DNA of 34,734 bases from an uncultured Lachnospiraceae bacterium (GTDB lineage Bacteria; Bacillota; Clostridia; Lachnospirales; Lachnospiraceae): assembly GCA_949742505.1 (NCBI GenBank), contig CATJPU010000220.1, positions 1 through 34,734 on the forward strand, given 5' to 3'. Made by a program: the position numbers and the translations under genes. Below, one piece after another: positions 1 through 7,589 of the stretch. Position 1 is the first letter of the stretch. Each line of letters begins with the position of its first letter. The notes under the pieces were generated by a model. That model did not search any database, was not told the origin of the DNA, and saw only the letters and a program-made list of their open reading frames with translations.

Positions 1-1
1 A

Positions 2-172
2 GCAAAGGGTGCATTAGACAAATTCAAATATGAGGTAGCAAGCGAGCTTGGAGTACCTCTCACAGACGGTTACAACGGAGACCTGACATCCAGACAGAAT
101 GGTTCTGTTGGCGGATATATGGTTAAGAAGATGATTGAAGAGCAGGAAAAGAAGATGGCAGGAAACAAATAA
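2..172 (+). CDS. alpha/beta-type small acid-soluble spore protein, C-terminal part
   Basis: The open frame running in from the window edge ends in TAA. It encodes the hallmark of alpha/beta-type SASPs: a first helix with FKYEVASELGVPL and a second segment with GDLTSRQNGSVGG followed by VKKMIEEQE. These proteins coat and protect DNA in the dormant spore and are cut by the germination protease GPR, whose site lies around the (F/Y)E(V/I)ASE segment seen here. Only the last 56 residues are present, so the start, promoter and sigma-G control cannot be judged. The gene ends just before a strong intrinsic terminator, so it is transcriptionally separate from the following operon. It is the clearest sign that the host forms spores. 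Confidence 0.93.
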   Translation, partial: AKGALDKFKYEVASELGVPLTDGYNGDLTSRQNGSVGGYMVKKMIEEQEKKMAGNK

Positions 173-189
173 CTATTTGCAGCCATGAG

Positions 190-220
190 CCCCCGGGATA
201 TTTACCGGGGGTTTTTATTT
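190..220 (+). terminator. intrinsic terminator after the SASP gene
   Basis: A perfect 7-bp GC stem (CCCCCGG / CCGGGGG) with an 8-nt loop is followed at once by a T-rich run (TTTTTATTT). It lies 17 nt after the SASP stop codon. Confidence 0.93.
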
Positions 221-255
221 TATAGGATTGACGCCAGAAGGAAAAACGAAAGGCG

Positions 256-284
256 TTGACATTTCCGGGAGGTGTCTTTATAAT
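256..284 (+). promoter_or_regulatory. consensus primary-sigma promoter for the rsmD operon
   Basis: TTGACA and TATAAT are both perfect matches to the vegetative consensus, with a 17-nt spacer. The -10 ends 39 nt before the rsmD start codon. The promoter lies between the SASP terminator and rsmD, so it fits expression of rsmD-coaD and the next gene. Confidence 0.87.
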
Positions 285-323
285 AAATAAGAGAAAGTAT
301 TATGTATACAAGGAGCGTGCGGG

Positions 324-884
324 ATGCGTGTGATTGCCGGAAGTGCGAAGAGGATACAGCTAAAGACTCTGAAGGGACTGGAGACAAGGCCCACTACGGA
401 CAGAATTAAGGAGACTTTATTCAATATGATTGCGCCCTGGATTGGGGATTGCTTTTTTCTGGATTTATTTGCGGGAAGCGGCGCTATCGGGATTGAGGCT
501 CTGAGCCGGGGAGCCGGGGAAGCGGTTTTTATTGAGAAGAACCGGGCGGCTGCGGAAGTGATTCGCGATAATCTAAGGCGTACCGGGTTGGAAGAGAGAG
601 CTGCGCTGATTCAGGCGGATGTTTCCCCCGGGCTTCGGGGGCTCGCAGGCAGGAAGTTTGACTATATTTTTATGGACCCGCCCTATCAGGGGCAGTTGGA
701 ATACGGTACGCTGAAGCTAATCGGAGAGCTTGGCCTGCTTGGGGAAGACGGAATGATTATTATAGAAGCGGCGGTGGAGACGGATTTTGGGTATCTGTCA
801 GCGCTTGGATATCGAATTGTGAAGGAAAAGAAGTATAAGACGAATAAACATATTTTCATAGAGGCGGATGCAGAGCTCTCTTAA
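324..884 (+). CDS. rsmD: 16S rRNA (guanine(966)-N2)-methyltransferase RsmD
   Basis: RsmD methylates N2 of G966 in 16S rRNA during assembly of the 30S subunit, using S-adenosylmethionine. The 186-residue protein has the usual family length. It opens with MRVIAGSAKRIQL and the conserved RPTTDRIKETLFN segment, then the SAM-binding DLFAGSGAIGIEALSRGA (from about residue 47), and the catalytic MDPPY motif near residue 118. The start is supported by AAGGAG 8 nt upstream. It is the first gene of an operon with coaD and a coiled-coil gene; the rsmD-coaD pairing corresponds to ylbH-ylbI in Bacillus. Nothing is unusual in the coding sequence. Confidence 0.95.
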   Translation: MRVIAGSAKRIQLKTLKGLETRPTTDRIKETLFNMIAPWIGDCFFLDLFAGSGAIGIEALSRGAGEAVFIEKNRAAAEVIRDNLRRTGLEERAALIQADVSPGLRGLAGRKFDYIFMDPPYQGQLEYGTLKLIGELGLLGEDGMIIIEAAVETDFGYLSALGYRIVKEKKYKTNKHIFIEADAELS

Positions 885-929
885 AGAGCTGCAGTCTGTA
901 TGTGAAGTTTTGAAATGGGAGGAATCGCA

Positions 930-1418
930 ATGAGGGCAGTCTATCCCGGGAGTTTTGACCCGGTAACCTACGGTCATCTGGATATTATCGGCCGCGCCGC
1001 ATGTCTTGCAGATGAATTAATTATCGGAGTATTGAAGAATAATGCGAAAAGTCCGTTGTTTTCATTGGAAGAACGTGTTAGAATGTTAAAAGAGGTCACA
1101 AAAAATTATCATAATGTGAAGGTTGAGGCCTTTGAAGGCCTTTTAGTTGATTTTGCAGAAAGAAGGAAAGCGGATGTGATTGTCCGGGGGCTGCGAGCAG
1201 TTACAGATTTTGAGAGCGAGCTGCAGATGGCACAGACGAATCACAAGCTGAAAGGAAGCGTGGAGACTATTTTCCTTACTACCAGGCTTGAATATTCTTA
1301 TTTAAGTTCTACAATAGTTCGGGAGGTGGCGGCTTTTGGAGGGGACATTTCACAGTTCGTGCCGAAGATGGTAGAACAGAACATACAGGCTAAAATGGAT
1401 AAAAGAAGGAGAGGGTAA
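930..1418 (+). CDS. coaD: pantetheine-phosphate adenylyltransferase (CoaD)
   Basis: CoaD joins ATP and 4'-phosphopantetheine to form dephospho-CoA, the penultimate step of coenzyme A synthesis. The protein begins [20 protein letters not shown], with the nucleotidyltransferase (T/H)xGH motif as TYGH at residues 13-16, and carries [11 protein letters not shown] near residue 125, the ISSTxxR-type motif. At 162 residues it has the normal length. An ATG five codons upstream is possible, but the chosen ATG has GGAGG exactly 7 nt before it, and that SD would lie inside the longer reading. It follows rsmD in the same operon and ends 3 nt before the next gene. Confidence 0.96.
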   Translation: MRAVYPGSFDPVTYGHLDIIGRAACLADELIIGVLKNNAKSPLFSLEERVRMLKEVTKNYHNVKVEAFEGLLVDFAERRKADVIVRGLRAVTDFESELQMAQTNHKLKGSVETIFLTTRLEYSYLSSTIVREVAAFGGDISQFVPKMVEQNIQAKMDKRRRG

Positions 1419-1421
1419 ATT

Positions 1422-2042
1422 ATGTGCAGTCGTATTGAACAGAAAATTGAGGAGATTGAGGAGTATATTGACTCATGCAAATTTCAGCCTTTGTCTACGT
1501 CGAAGATTATTGTAAATAAGGATCAGCTGGACGAGCTTCTCAGAGAGCTTCGGATGAAGGCGCCGGATGAGATTAAGCGTTACCAGAAGATTATTGCGAA
1601 TAAGGACGCGATTCTTGCCGATGCGCAGGCGAAGGCTGACAATATGATTCAGGAAGCGCAGATTCATACTAATGAACTGGTGAGTGAACATGAGATTATG
1701 CAGCAGGCTTATGCTCAGGCCAATGAGATTGTGACAGCGGCTACAGAGCAGGCGCAGCAGATTCTTGACAGCGCCACAAGCGACGCCAATGATATTCGGA
1801 TTGGAGCAGTACAGTATACGGATGCTCTTTTGGCAAATGCGGAGAATATTATCGGACATACGCTGGATAATTATACAACGAAGTATGACGGGCTTCTGAC
1901 TACGCTGCAGGAATGTTATGATATGGTGCGCAATAATCGCTCTGAGCTGGAGATTCCGGAGCAGCCTGTTAATGAGATGGAAGAAGATTTTGACATGACC
2001 GAGGAGATGGAATTCCCCGAGGAGGAATTAGAGCGGGTATAG
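1422..2042 (+). CDS. coiled-coil protein resembling ATPase subunit H/b, function unknown
   Basis: The 206-residue product is mostly helical and rich in Ala, Gln and Glu. A short N-terminal helix (IEQKIEEIEEYIDS) is followed by KIIVNKDQLDELLRELR and then a long region (about residues 60-160) with the AQAKADNMIQEAQ-type spacing seen in V-ATPase subunit H, F0 subunit b and DivIVA-like coiled coils. The tail from about residue 175 is very acidic. No membrane segment or catalytic motif is visible. AGGAGAGG precedes the ATG, and the gene starts 3 nt after coaD, so it is part of that operon. It is not next to any ATP synthase gene, so a role as a true ATPase subunit is unlikely; a structural or cell-division-linked scaffold is possible but is only inference. 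Confidence 0.8.
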   Translation: MCSRIEQKIEEIEEYIDSCKFQPLSTSKIIVNKDQLDELLRELRMKAPDEIKRYQKIIANKDAILADAQAKADNMIQEAQIHTNELVSEHEIMQQAYAQANEIVTAATEQAQQILDSATSDANDIRIGAVQYTDALLANAENIIGHTLDNYTTKYDGLLTTLQECYDMVRNNRSELEIPEQPVNEMEEDFDMTEEMEFPEEELERV

Positions 2043-2093
2043 AGTATCCGAGGTGTGCTTAGTAAACAAGGTGTGCGATGCTGTCAGGCAACT

Positions 2094-2143
2094 GGAGCGT
2101 GTCCCAAAAATTCATTCCTACAAGCAGTTTGAGGACACGCTCT
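2094..2143. repeat. GAGCGTGT palindromic element, complete copy; likely bidirectional terminator
   Basis: Inverted arms GAGCGTGTCC and GGACACGCTC pair perfectly over 10 bp around a 28-nt loop. The element lies between the convergent coiled-coil gene and ylbJ, and the ylbJ stop codon overlaps the right arm (TAGAGCGTGTCC on the minus strand). Read on the minus strand, arms and loop align with the copy near 20.1 kb, including shared TGCTT and ATGAATTT blocks. It is therefore a copy of a dispersed element rather than a chance hairpin. Confidence 0.8.
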
Positions 2144-3107
2144 AAGAGAAAGCTGCAGGATGGAAGCTGCACAAATACAGATAAGTTAACAGGCTGGTTA
2201 TCACTGCGGTAATCAGCTTTTGTGCGATGTATGGTAGAATTTTAAGGCCGGATTCCTGAATCATAGAAGAAGTCTGAAAGATTGCACAGAAGCCGCCGAA
2301 GGAGGTTTCTGACAGAAGCAGGATATAGCGGAATCCAGCGGGGATTTTTAATTTTGCCAGCAGAGACAGTCCCGTCGTGATTTCTAAGGAAGAGAGGAAC
2401 AGGGTTTTTGTCAGGCCGCGGCCAGGGAGTAAGGCTGTGGACAGCCTGATTAATATGGAGAAAAGCATCATATACAGTCCTACTTTTACAATAGCATGAA
2501 AGCTGTCCATAAGGCAGACGTCAAACATTTCCGGGAATCCATCCTCCCTGCGGGAGAGGGGATTCCTGGAAGGGAAAGCTTTTACAGCGAATGCGCCGGA
2601 AGTTCCATGCATATAATAGATACGGAAGAGTTGTCCACATAGGAGCGGCGTCAGGAAGAGTATCAGGAAAAAGGGAAGATGAAGTTCTTCTTCCGGAACA
2701 AATTTCAGTAACAGAACGCTCATAACGAACATGGGGCTGGTGTTGTTGCAGAAGGACAGCAGATAAGAGCCTTCTGTAGAGGAAATCTGATTTCCGGCTA
2801 CCAAATCGGCAGACACCTTCGCCCCCATAGGGTAGCCGCATAAGAACCCGGAAAGAACCGCGAAAGACCCCTTAGAGGATACTCCGGGAACGTATTTCAT
2901 CAGAGGACCGAATACCTTTGCAAGAATGGAGATCGTGTCTGTATGCATCATAACATTAACGAGAATCATGAAAGGAAGCAAAGAGGGAAGCACAAAGCGG
3001 TACCATAACAGCAGGCCTTCGGCGGCGCCGGTAACAACTTCATTTTTGTATATCAAAAAAATGAAGAACAGTAGTATTATCAGACCGGAGGAAAGCCATT
3101 TGCGCAT
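2142..3107 (-). CDS. ylbJ: sporulation integral membrane protein YlbJ family
   Basis: This polytopic membrane protein of 321 residues has a hydrophobic N terminus (LIILLFFIFLIY) and several further hydrophobic segments. It carries the LPSLLPFMILVNVM and GFLCGYPMGAKVSADL blocks typical of the YlbJ/nucleoside-recognition (Gate) family. In Bacillus, YlbJ is made under sigma-E and is needed for spore cortex formation; its molecular substrate is not settled. AAGGAG sits 5 nt before the ATG. It lies beside rsmD-coaD as in Bacillus (ylbH-ylbI-ylbJ) but points the opposite way. It is shorter than the roughly 400-residue Bacillus protein. Its stop codon lies in a GAGCGTGT repeat, so the C-terminal end may have been changed by the insertion. 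I found no convincing sigma-E promoter. Confidence 0.82.
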   Translation of the reverse strand: MRKWLSSGLIILLFFIFLIYKNEVVTGAAEGLLLWYRFVLPSLLPFMILVNVMMHTDTISILAKVFGPLMKYVPGVSSKGSFAVLSGFLCGYPMGAKVSADLVAGNQISSTEGSYLLSFCNNTSPMFVMSVLLLKFVPEEELHLPFFLILFLTPLLCGQLFRIYYMHGTSGAFAVKAFPSRNPLSRREDGFPEMFDVCLMDSFHAIVKVGLYMMLFSILIRLSTALLPGRGLTKTLFLSSLEITTGLSLLAKLKIPAGFRYILLLSETSFGGFCAIFQTSSMIQESGLKILPYIAQKLITAVITSLLTYLYLCSFHPAAFS

Positions 3108-3222
3108 AAAGTCTCCTTATCAGTGGATTTCTCTATCTAATCTACGCAGGCCGGTCTGAATTTATGATTGATTTTTGCTTTATCAAAAAAGAATATTATA
3201 AAATAAAAAGGAGAATTTTACG

Positions 3223-4665
3223 ATGGCAGTGTTACACGAATTAGAGCCGAAAAGGGTATTTTATTATTTTGAGGAAATTTGTAAAATCCCCCATGGCTCC
3301 CACAATACGAAGGAAATCAGCGATTATTGCGTGAACTTTGCAAAAGAGCGGAATCTTTCTGTGATTCAGGACGAGGCGAATAATGTTATCATCCGGAAAC
3401 CGGGAACGGAAGGCTGCGAAGATTCGGAAACCCTGATTTTACAGGGGCATCTGGACATGGTGTGTGAGAAGACGCCGGATTCCCATCATGATTTTGCAAG
3501 AGACGGACTGGAACTTCAGATTCAGGAAGGCTATGTTACGGCGAAGGATACGACCCTTGGGGGCGACGACGGAATTGCTGTGGCTATGATGCTGGCAGTT
3601 CTTGACAGTGATGATATTATCCATCCGCCGATTGAGGCGCTTTTTACATCAGATGAGGAAGTGGGAATGGGCGGCGCGGGCGCCCTTAATATGGACAGCC
3701 TAAGCGGAAAGATGCTGATTAATATTGACTCCGAAGAAGAGGGAATCCTGACTGCAGGCTGCGCCGGAGGGTTTCGGTTTGATACGGCGATTCCGGTCTC
3801 CTATGAGAAGGCAGAGGGAGAAGTTCTTTCTATTGTAATCGGCGGACTGACCGGGGGGCATTCCGGTTGTGAGATTCATAAACAGAGGGGGAACGCTCAT
3901 GTTCTTATGGGGCGCCTCCTGAATCATCTGAGCAGGCAGATGCCGCTTAGACTTTCGGAGATTGCCGGAGGAAAAGGGGATAATGTAATTGCTGTAAAAA
4001 GCAATGCTAAGATTGTGGTTGATCCTAAAGACAAGGCGGCATGTATGGATGCTGTCCGCAGAATGGAGCGGATTTGGAAAGATGAATTTGGCGGGGATGA
4101 ACCGGGGCTTTGTGTGGAGGTGACGGAAGGTAAGGCTGAACGAGCCGTTACGAAAGAGGATACAAACCAGGTTATCTCTTATCTCAGTACTATGCCAAAC
4201 GGCGTTATCTGTTATGAGCGGCAGGTAGAAGGACAGGTGGAAACCTCCCTGAATGTTGGGATTATTCAGACTTCGGAGCGTGAGGTGATGATTTCGCATC
4301 TGGTGAGAAGCTCCATCGAATCGAAGAAAGAGGAGTTAAAGGAGCGTCTTTTTGCCCTTGCGGCGCTTTCCGGAGGCAGGGGAGAGGCCAGAGACGAATA
4401 TCCGGCCTGGAATTACCGGAGGGAATCGAAACTTCGGGATTTGATGGTGAAGGCATATCAGGAGATGTATGGAGAGAAACCTCAGGTTATGACCATACAT
4501 GCCGGACTGGAGTGCGGGCTGTTTGTGGGGAAAAATCCGGAACTTGACTGCATCTCCTTCGGACCGGAGATTTTAGACGTTCATTCTGTGAATGAGCGTA
4601 TGAAGATTGAATCAGTGGAAAGAAGCTACCAGTATCTTCTTAAGGTTCTGAAAGAGGCTAAGTAA
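3223..4665 (+). CDS. pepD: aminoacyl-histidine dipeptidase (PepD-type, M20/M28 family)
   Basis: This is a cytosolic zinc peptidase that splits dipeptides such as Xaa-His. The metal-binding and catalytic motifs are intact: GHLDMV with H76 and D78, LGGDDG with D115, and TSDEEVGMGGA with the E145/E146 pair. Later metal ligands probably lie in the NIDSEEEG and HAGLECG segments. Its 480 residues match the PepD/PepV-like length, including the lid domain in the middle. AAGGAG precedes the ATG by about 9 nt. It is followed 34 nt later by an M23-type peptidase gene, but the two act in different compartments, so the pairing may be only transcriptional. It has no signal peptide. Confidence 0.92.
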   Translation: MAVLHELEPKRVFYYFEEICKIPHGSHNTKEISDYCVNFAKERNLSVIQDEANNVIIRKPGTEGCEDSETLILQGHLDMVCEKTPDSHHDFARDGLELQIQEGYVTAKDTTLGGDDGIAVAMMLAVLDSDDIIHPPIEALFTSDEEVGMGGAGALNMDSLSGKMLINIDSEEEGILTAGCAGGFRFDTAIPVSYEKAEGEVLSIVIGGLTGGHSGCEIHKQRGNAHVLMGRLLNHLSRQMPLRLSEIAGGKGDNVIAVKSNAKIVVDPKDKAACMDAVRRMERIWKDEFGGDEPGLCVEVTEGKAERAVTKEDTNQVISYLSTMPNGVICYERQVEGQVETSLNVGIIQTSEREVMISHLVRSSIESKKEELKERLFALAALSGGRGEARDEYPAWNYRRESKLRDLMVKAYQEMYGEKPQVMTIHAGLECGLFVGKNPELDCISFGPEILDVHSVNERMKIESVERSYQYLLKVLKEAK

Positions 4666-4699
4666 TTCATATAGTAGTACAAAAACAGGAAGATATCAT

Positions 4700-5407
4700 A
4701 TGAGACATTTGAGAAATTATCTGATTCTTGTACTGCTGGTTTCGTTGTTTAGCGTTTTATTTCAGCATAAGATTTATGAGGCGGCTCTGGAGAAGAGGAT
4801 TTCGGCGGAAGGTACTGAGAATGAGGAATTTCGGGCGGAATTTTACAGTGACGCTATGAGAAAAGACAGGGAGCTTCTATCAGAATCCTGTCTTTCTTTT
4901 CTGTCAGCTGTGGAGCAGGATATCCGATATTTTCCTATTCCATTATCGGAGGCCGACGCTTCTCTTGGAACTTCCTATGTAGATTCCTGGATGGGTGAGC
5001 GGGAATATAAGGGGAAAGGTTTTCACGAGGGAACGGATATTATGGCGGATAAGAATGAAAGAGGGATTTATCCGGTTATCAGCATCAGCGACGGGACGAT
5101 TACCAATTTAGGGTGGCTGGAAAAGGGCGGTTACCGGATTGGAATTACCTCTCCCTCGGGGGCGTATTTTTATTATGCACATTTGGATTCCTACGCGGAT
5201 ATTCAGGAGGGGGATACGGTGATAGCCGGGCAGTTTCTGGGATTTATGGGAGATTCCGGGTATGGGGAAGAAGGAACGGTGGGACAATTTCCGGTTCATC
5301 TTCATCTTGGAATCTATAGCTTTGAAGAGGGGAAGGAAATCAGTGTGAATCCCTATTATGTGTTGCTTGCACTGGAAGACAAAAAGTTGAAATATTACTA
5401 CTTATAA
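4700..5407 (+). CDS. M23 (LytM-type) metallopeptidase, membrane anchored
   Basis: The 235-residue protein has one N-terminal membrane segment (about residues 6-22, LILVLLVSLFSVLF), a short helical linker and a C-terminal M23 domain. Zinc-site motifs are visible as FHEGTD (HxxxD) and VHLHLG (HxH), with the intervening GGYRIGI and YAHLDS segments usual for LytM domains. M23 enzymes cut peptidoglycan cross-bridges or stems outside the membrane; the intact motifs suggest it is active rather than a degenerate activator. The SD is weak (AGGAAG). Sporulation proteins such as SpoIIQ also have this layout, but SpoIIQ often lacks zinc ligands and nothing else here points to it. A promoter for the next gene overlaps its 3' end. 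Confidence 0.87.
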   Translation: MRHLRNYLILVLLVSLFSVLFQHKIYEAALEKRISAEGTENEEFRAEFYSDAMRKDRELLSESCLSFLSAVEQDIRYFPIPLSEADASLGTSYVDSWMGEREYKGKGFHEGTDIMADKNERGIYPVISISDGTITNLGWLEKGGYRIGITSPSGAYFYYAHLDSYADIQEGDTVIAGQFLGFMGDSGYGEEGTVGQFPVHLHLGIYSFEEGKEISVNPYYVLLALEDKKLKYYYL

Positions 5408-5415
5408 GGTATAAT
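5387..5415 (+). promoter_or_regulatory. probable promoter for the rsmF-rsuA-HAD operon
   Basis: TTGAAA and TATAAT are separated by 17 nt. The -35 lies inside the end of the M23 gene and the -10 just after its stop codon, 38 nt before the rsmF start. This suggests the three downstream genes can be expressed independently of pepD. Confidence 0.65.
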
Positions 5416-5453
5416 GGAAATACTGTAAAGAAGAATCGTATGGAGGAATACCC

Positions 5454-6854
5454 ATGTATCTGCCGGAGGAATTTGAAGCTGAGATGCGAAGGCTTCTGGG
5501 CGATGAATATGAAGCGTATCTTGCCTGCTATGAAAAGCCCCGATATTACGGGCTGCGTGTGAATACGAAGAAGATATCCGTGGAAGAATTTGTAAGAATC
5601 TGTCCATTTGAGATACGGCCTGTTCCCTGGATTGAGAACGGTTTTTATTATGATGGAGAGAAGGTATCTCCTGCGAAGCACCCCTATTATTATGCGGGAC
5701 TCTATTATCTTCAGGAGCCCAGCGCGATGACGCCTGCAAACCGTCTTCCCATAGAGCCGAGGGACCGGGTGCTGGATCTCTGTGCGGCGCCCGGCGGCAA
5801 AGCGACGGAACTTGGAGCAAGACTTGGAGGCAAAGGGCTTCTGGCTGCCAATGATATCAGCAGTTCCAGGGCGAAGGGCCTGTTAAAGAATGTGGAATTG
5901 TTCGGTATCGGTAATGTAATGGTGCTCAGCGAGGAGCCTGGGAAGCTGGCCGGATATTTTCCGGAATACTTTGACAAGATTCTGATTGACGCGCCCTGTT
6001 CCGGAGAAGGGATGTTTCGGAAGGACAGGAAGATGATAAAGGCTTGGGAGGAACATGGTCCGGAGTTTTTCTCAAAGCTTCAGAGGAATATTGTCCTGCA
6101 GGCGGCGAAGATGCTGCGGCCGGGAGGATATCTTCTCTATTCGACCTGTACCTTTAACGGTCTTGAGAATGAGGGAACGGTCGGGTATCTTCTGGAAGAG
6201 TGTCCGGAGTTTACAATAGAAGAGCTTAGGAGCTATGAAGGCTTTGCCTGCGGAAGACCGGAAGAATTTCCGGATAGAAGGCTTCCTGATTTGAAGAAGA
6301 CGGTTCGCATTTTTCCCCACAGGATGCAGGGGGAAGGACATTTTATTGCGCTGCTGAAAAAGGGAGTCGGCGCTGTCAAAGACGAAGTTTCCTGCAGGAA
6401 GCAGGGGAAGATGAAACTGCCGGATGAGCTGGCCGTATTTTTAGAGAAGATTAATTGGGAGAGTCCGGGCGGAGATTTCGACGTCAGCCGGGTTGAGCTT
6501 CGCGGCGGGCGGGCCTATTATATGCCGGAAGGACTGCCGGATTTGACAGGAGTCCGTTTTCTGCGGACGGGGCTGCTTCTTGGGGAAATAAAGAAGAACC
6601 GGTTCGAGCCGGGCCAGGCGCTGGCCATGTGTCTGGACGGGGAAGCTTTTCCGGATGTTCTTGCATTTGCCCCGGAGGACGAACGGGTTCTTCGCTATCT
6701 GAGAGGGGAGACTCTGGATGTGGAGGAGTTAGTACCCGCAAAGGCGAAGGGCTGGTATCTGGTTTGTGTGGACAGGTTTCCATTAGGCTGGGGTAAGGTT
6801 TCTTCGGGAGTACTGAAGAATAAGTATCTTCCCGGATGGAGGATGCAGTCCTAG
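5454..6854 (+). CDS. rsmF: RsmF-type rRNA cytosine-C5 methyltransferase (NOL1/NOP2/Sun family)
   Basis: The protein makes 5-methylcytosine in rRNA using SAM. An N-terminal segment (GLRVNTKKISVEEF) precedes the Rossmann core with VLDLCAAPGGKATELG, the IDAPCSGEGMFRKD motif (motif IV Cys) and LLYSTCTFN (motif VI catalytic Cys). A C-terminal region of about 150 residues with FPLGWGKVSSGVLKNKYLPG resembles the RNA-binding tail of RsmF. Its 466 residues fit RsmF rather than the shorter RsmB. GGAGG lies about 7 nt before the ATG. The stop codon TAG is part of a GAGCGTGT repeat half-copy. The next gene is also an rRNA modifier, which supports a small rRNA-modification operon. The exact modified cytosine is not predictable here. 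Confidence 0.9.
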   Translation: MYLPEEFEAEMRRLLGDEYEAYLACYEKPRYYGLRVNTKKISVEEFVRICPFEIRPVPWIENGFYYDGEKVSPAKHPYYYAGLYYLQEPSAMTPANRLPIEPRDRVLDLCAAPGGKATELGARLGGKGLLAANDISSSRAKGLLKNVELFGIGNVMVLSEEPGKLAGYFPEYFDKILIDAPCSGEGMFRKDRKMIKAWEEHGPEFFSKLQRNIVLQAAKMLRPGGYLLYSTCTFNGLENEGTVGYLLEECPEFTIEELRSYEGFACGRPEEFPDRRLPDLKKTVRIFPHRMQGEGHFIALLKKGVGAVKDEVSCRKQGKMKLPDELAVFLEKINWESPGGDFDVSRVELRGGRAYYMPEGLPDLTGVRFLRTGLLLGEIKKNRFEPGQALAMCLDGEAFPDVLAFAPEDERVLRYLRGETLDVEELVPAKAKGWYLVCVDRFPLGWGKVSSGVLKNKYLPGWRMQS

Positions 6855-6869
6855 AGCGTGTTTGAAAGG
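6851..6869 (+). repeat. GAGCGTGT element, left half copy
   Basis: The sequence CTAGAGCGTGTTTGAAAGG matches the left arm of the dispersed element. It holds the TAG stop of rsmF and the GAAAGG that probably serves as SD for the following pseudouridine synthase gene. No right arm follows within the next few hundred bases. Confidence 0.65.
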
Positions 6870-6878
6870 TTCGGAATG

Positions 6879-7589
6879 ATGATTCGATTGGATAAATACT
6901 TAGCTGATATGGGCGTGGGAACCAGAACGGAGGTAAAGCGTCTGATACGTCAGGGCATGGTAACGGTAGACGGCGCTGCAGAAAAGAGTGCGGACAGGAA
7001 GATTGATGAATGTAAGACCCACGTCAGGGTCGGAGGGAAGGAGATTTCCTACGCAGAGTTCGAGTATTATATGTTGAATAAACCGGCCGGGGTGGTGTCT
7101 GCGACGGAGGATGGCCGGGACAGAACCGTACTGGATTTGCTGGAAGGCAGGAAGAGAAGGGATTTGTTTCCGGTTGGACGGCTGGATAAGGATACGGAAG
7201 GTCTGTTATTGATTACCAACGACGGAGGTCTTGCGCATCGTCTTCTTTCACCGAAAAAGCATGTGGATAAGACTTACTATGCAAAGGTGCATGGGCACGT
7301 GACGGAAGAGACGGCGAGGCAGTTCGCTTCGGGGATAGATATTGGAGAAAGGCAGGAGGAATGGACCATGCCTGCCAGGCTTCAGATTGTTGAAGCAGGT
7401 GAGATTTCTGAAGTCCGGCTGACCATACAGGAGGGGAAGTACCATCAGGTGAAACGGATGTTTCAGGCCGCAGGAATGGAAGTTCTGTATCTGCGGCGGG
7501 AATCCTTTGGGCCGCTGACACTGGATGAGACGCTTCCATTAGGTGGTTTTCGGAAATTGACAAAAGAAGAATTGGAGTTTTTATTATGA
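6879..7589 (+). CDS. rsuA: RsuA/RluB-family pseudouridine synthase
   Basis: The enzyme isomerises uridine to pseudouridine in rRNA. It has an N-terminal S4 RNA-binding domain (MIRLDKYLADMGVGTRTEVK) and the catalytic block FPVGRLDKDTEGLLLITNDG, where the Asp of RLDKDTEG is the nucleophile. YMLNKPAGVVSA and KYHQVKRMF are family signatures. At about 236 residues it is the size of RsuA (16S U516) rather than RluB/F, but the target is inferred. Two adjacent ATGs are possible; the second is chosen because GAAAGG then sits 9 nt upstream. A GTG further upstream would use repeat-element sequence as coding. The gene follows rsmF closely and overlaps the HAD gene by 4 nt. Confidence 0.9.
   Translation: MIRLDKYLADMGVGTRTEVKRLIRQGMVTVDGAAEKSADRKIDECKTHVRVGGKEISYAEFEYYMLNKPAGVVSATEDGRDRTVLDLLEGRKRRDLFPVGRLDKDTEGLLLITNDGGLAHRLLSPKKHVDKTYYAKVHGHVTEETARQFASGIDIGERQEEWTMPARLQIVEAGEISEVRLTIQEGKYHQVKRMFQAAGMEVLYLRRESFGPLTLDETLPLGGFRKLTKEELEFLL

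Noticed and set aside
1074-1086. GAACGTGTTAGAA inside coaD, resembling the dispersed element arm
   Set aside because: It encodes the conserved EERVRM segment of CoaD and has no further element sequence; chance likeness.
3120-3170. Sigma-E-like -10 (CATAAATT) upstream of ylbJ on the minus strand
   Set aside because: The -35 is poor and the spacing is short, so it is not supported even though sigma-E control is expected from the family.
3174-3210. Promoter TTGCTT/TATAAA just before pepD
   Set aside because: The predicted start would fall on the SD itself, leaving no leader for ribosome binding.
6858-6878. GTG start for the RsuA-type gene
   Set aside because: It would translate repeat-element sequence and lacks an SD; an ATG seven codons later has GAAAGG upstream and the family N terminus.
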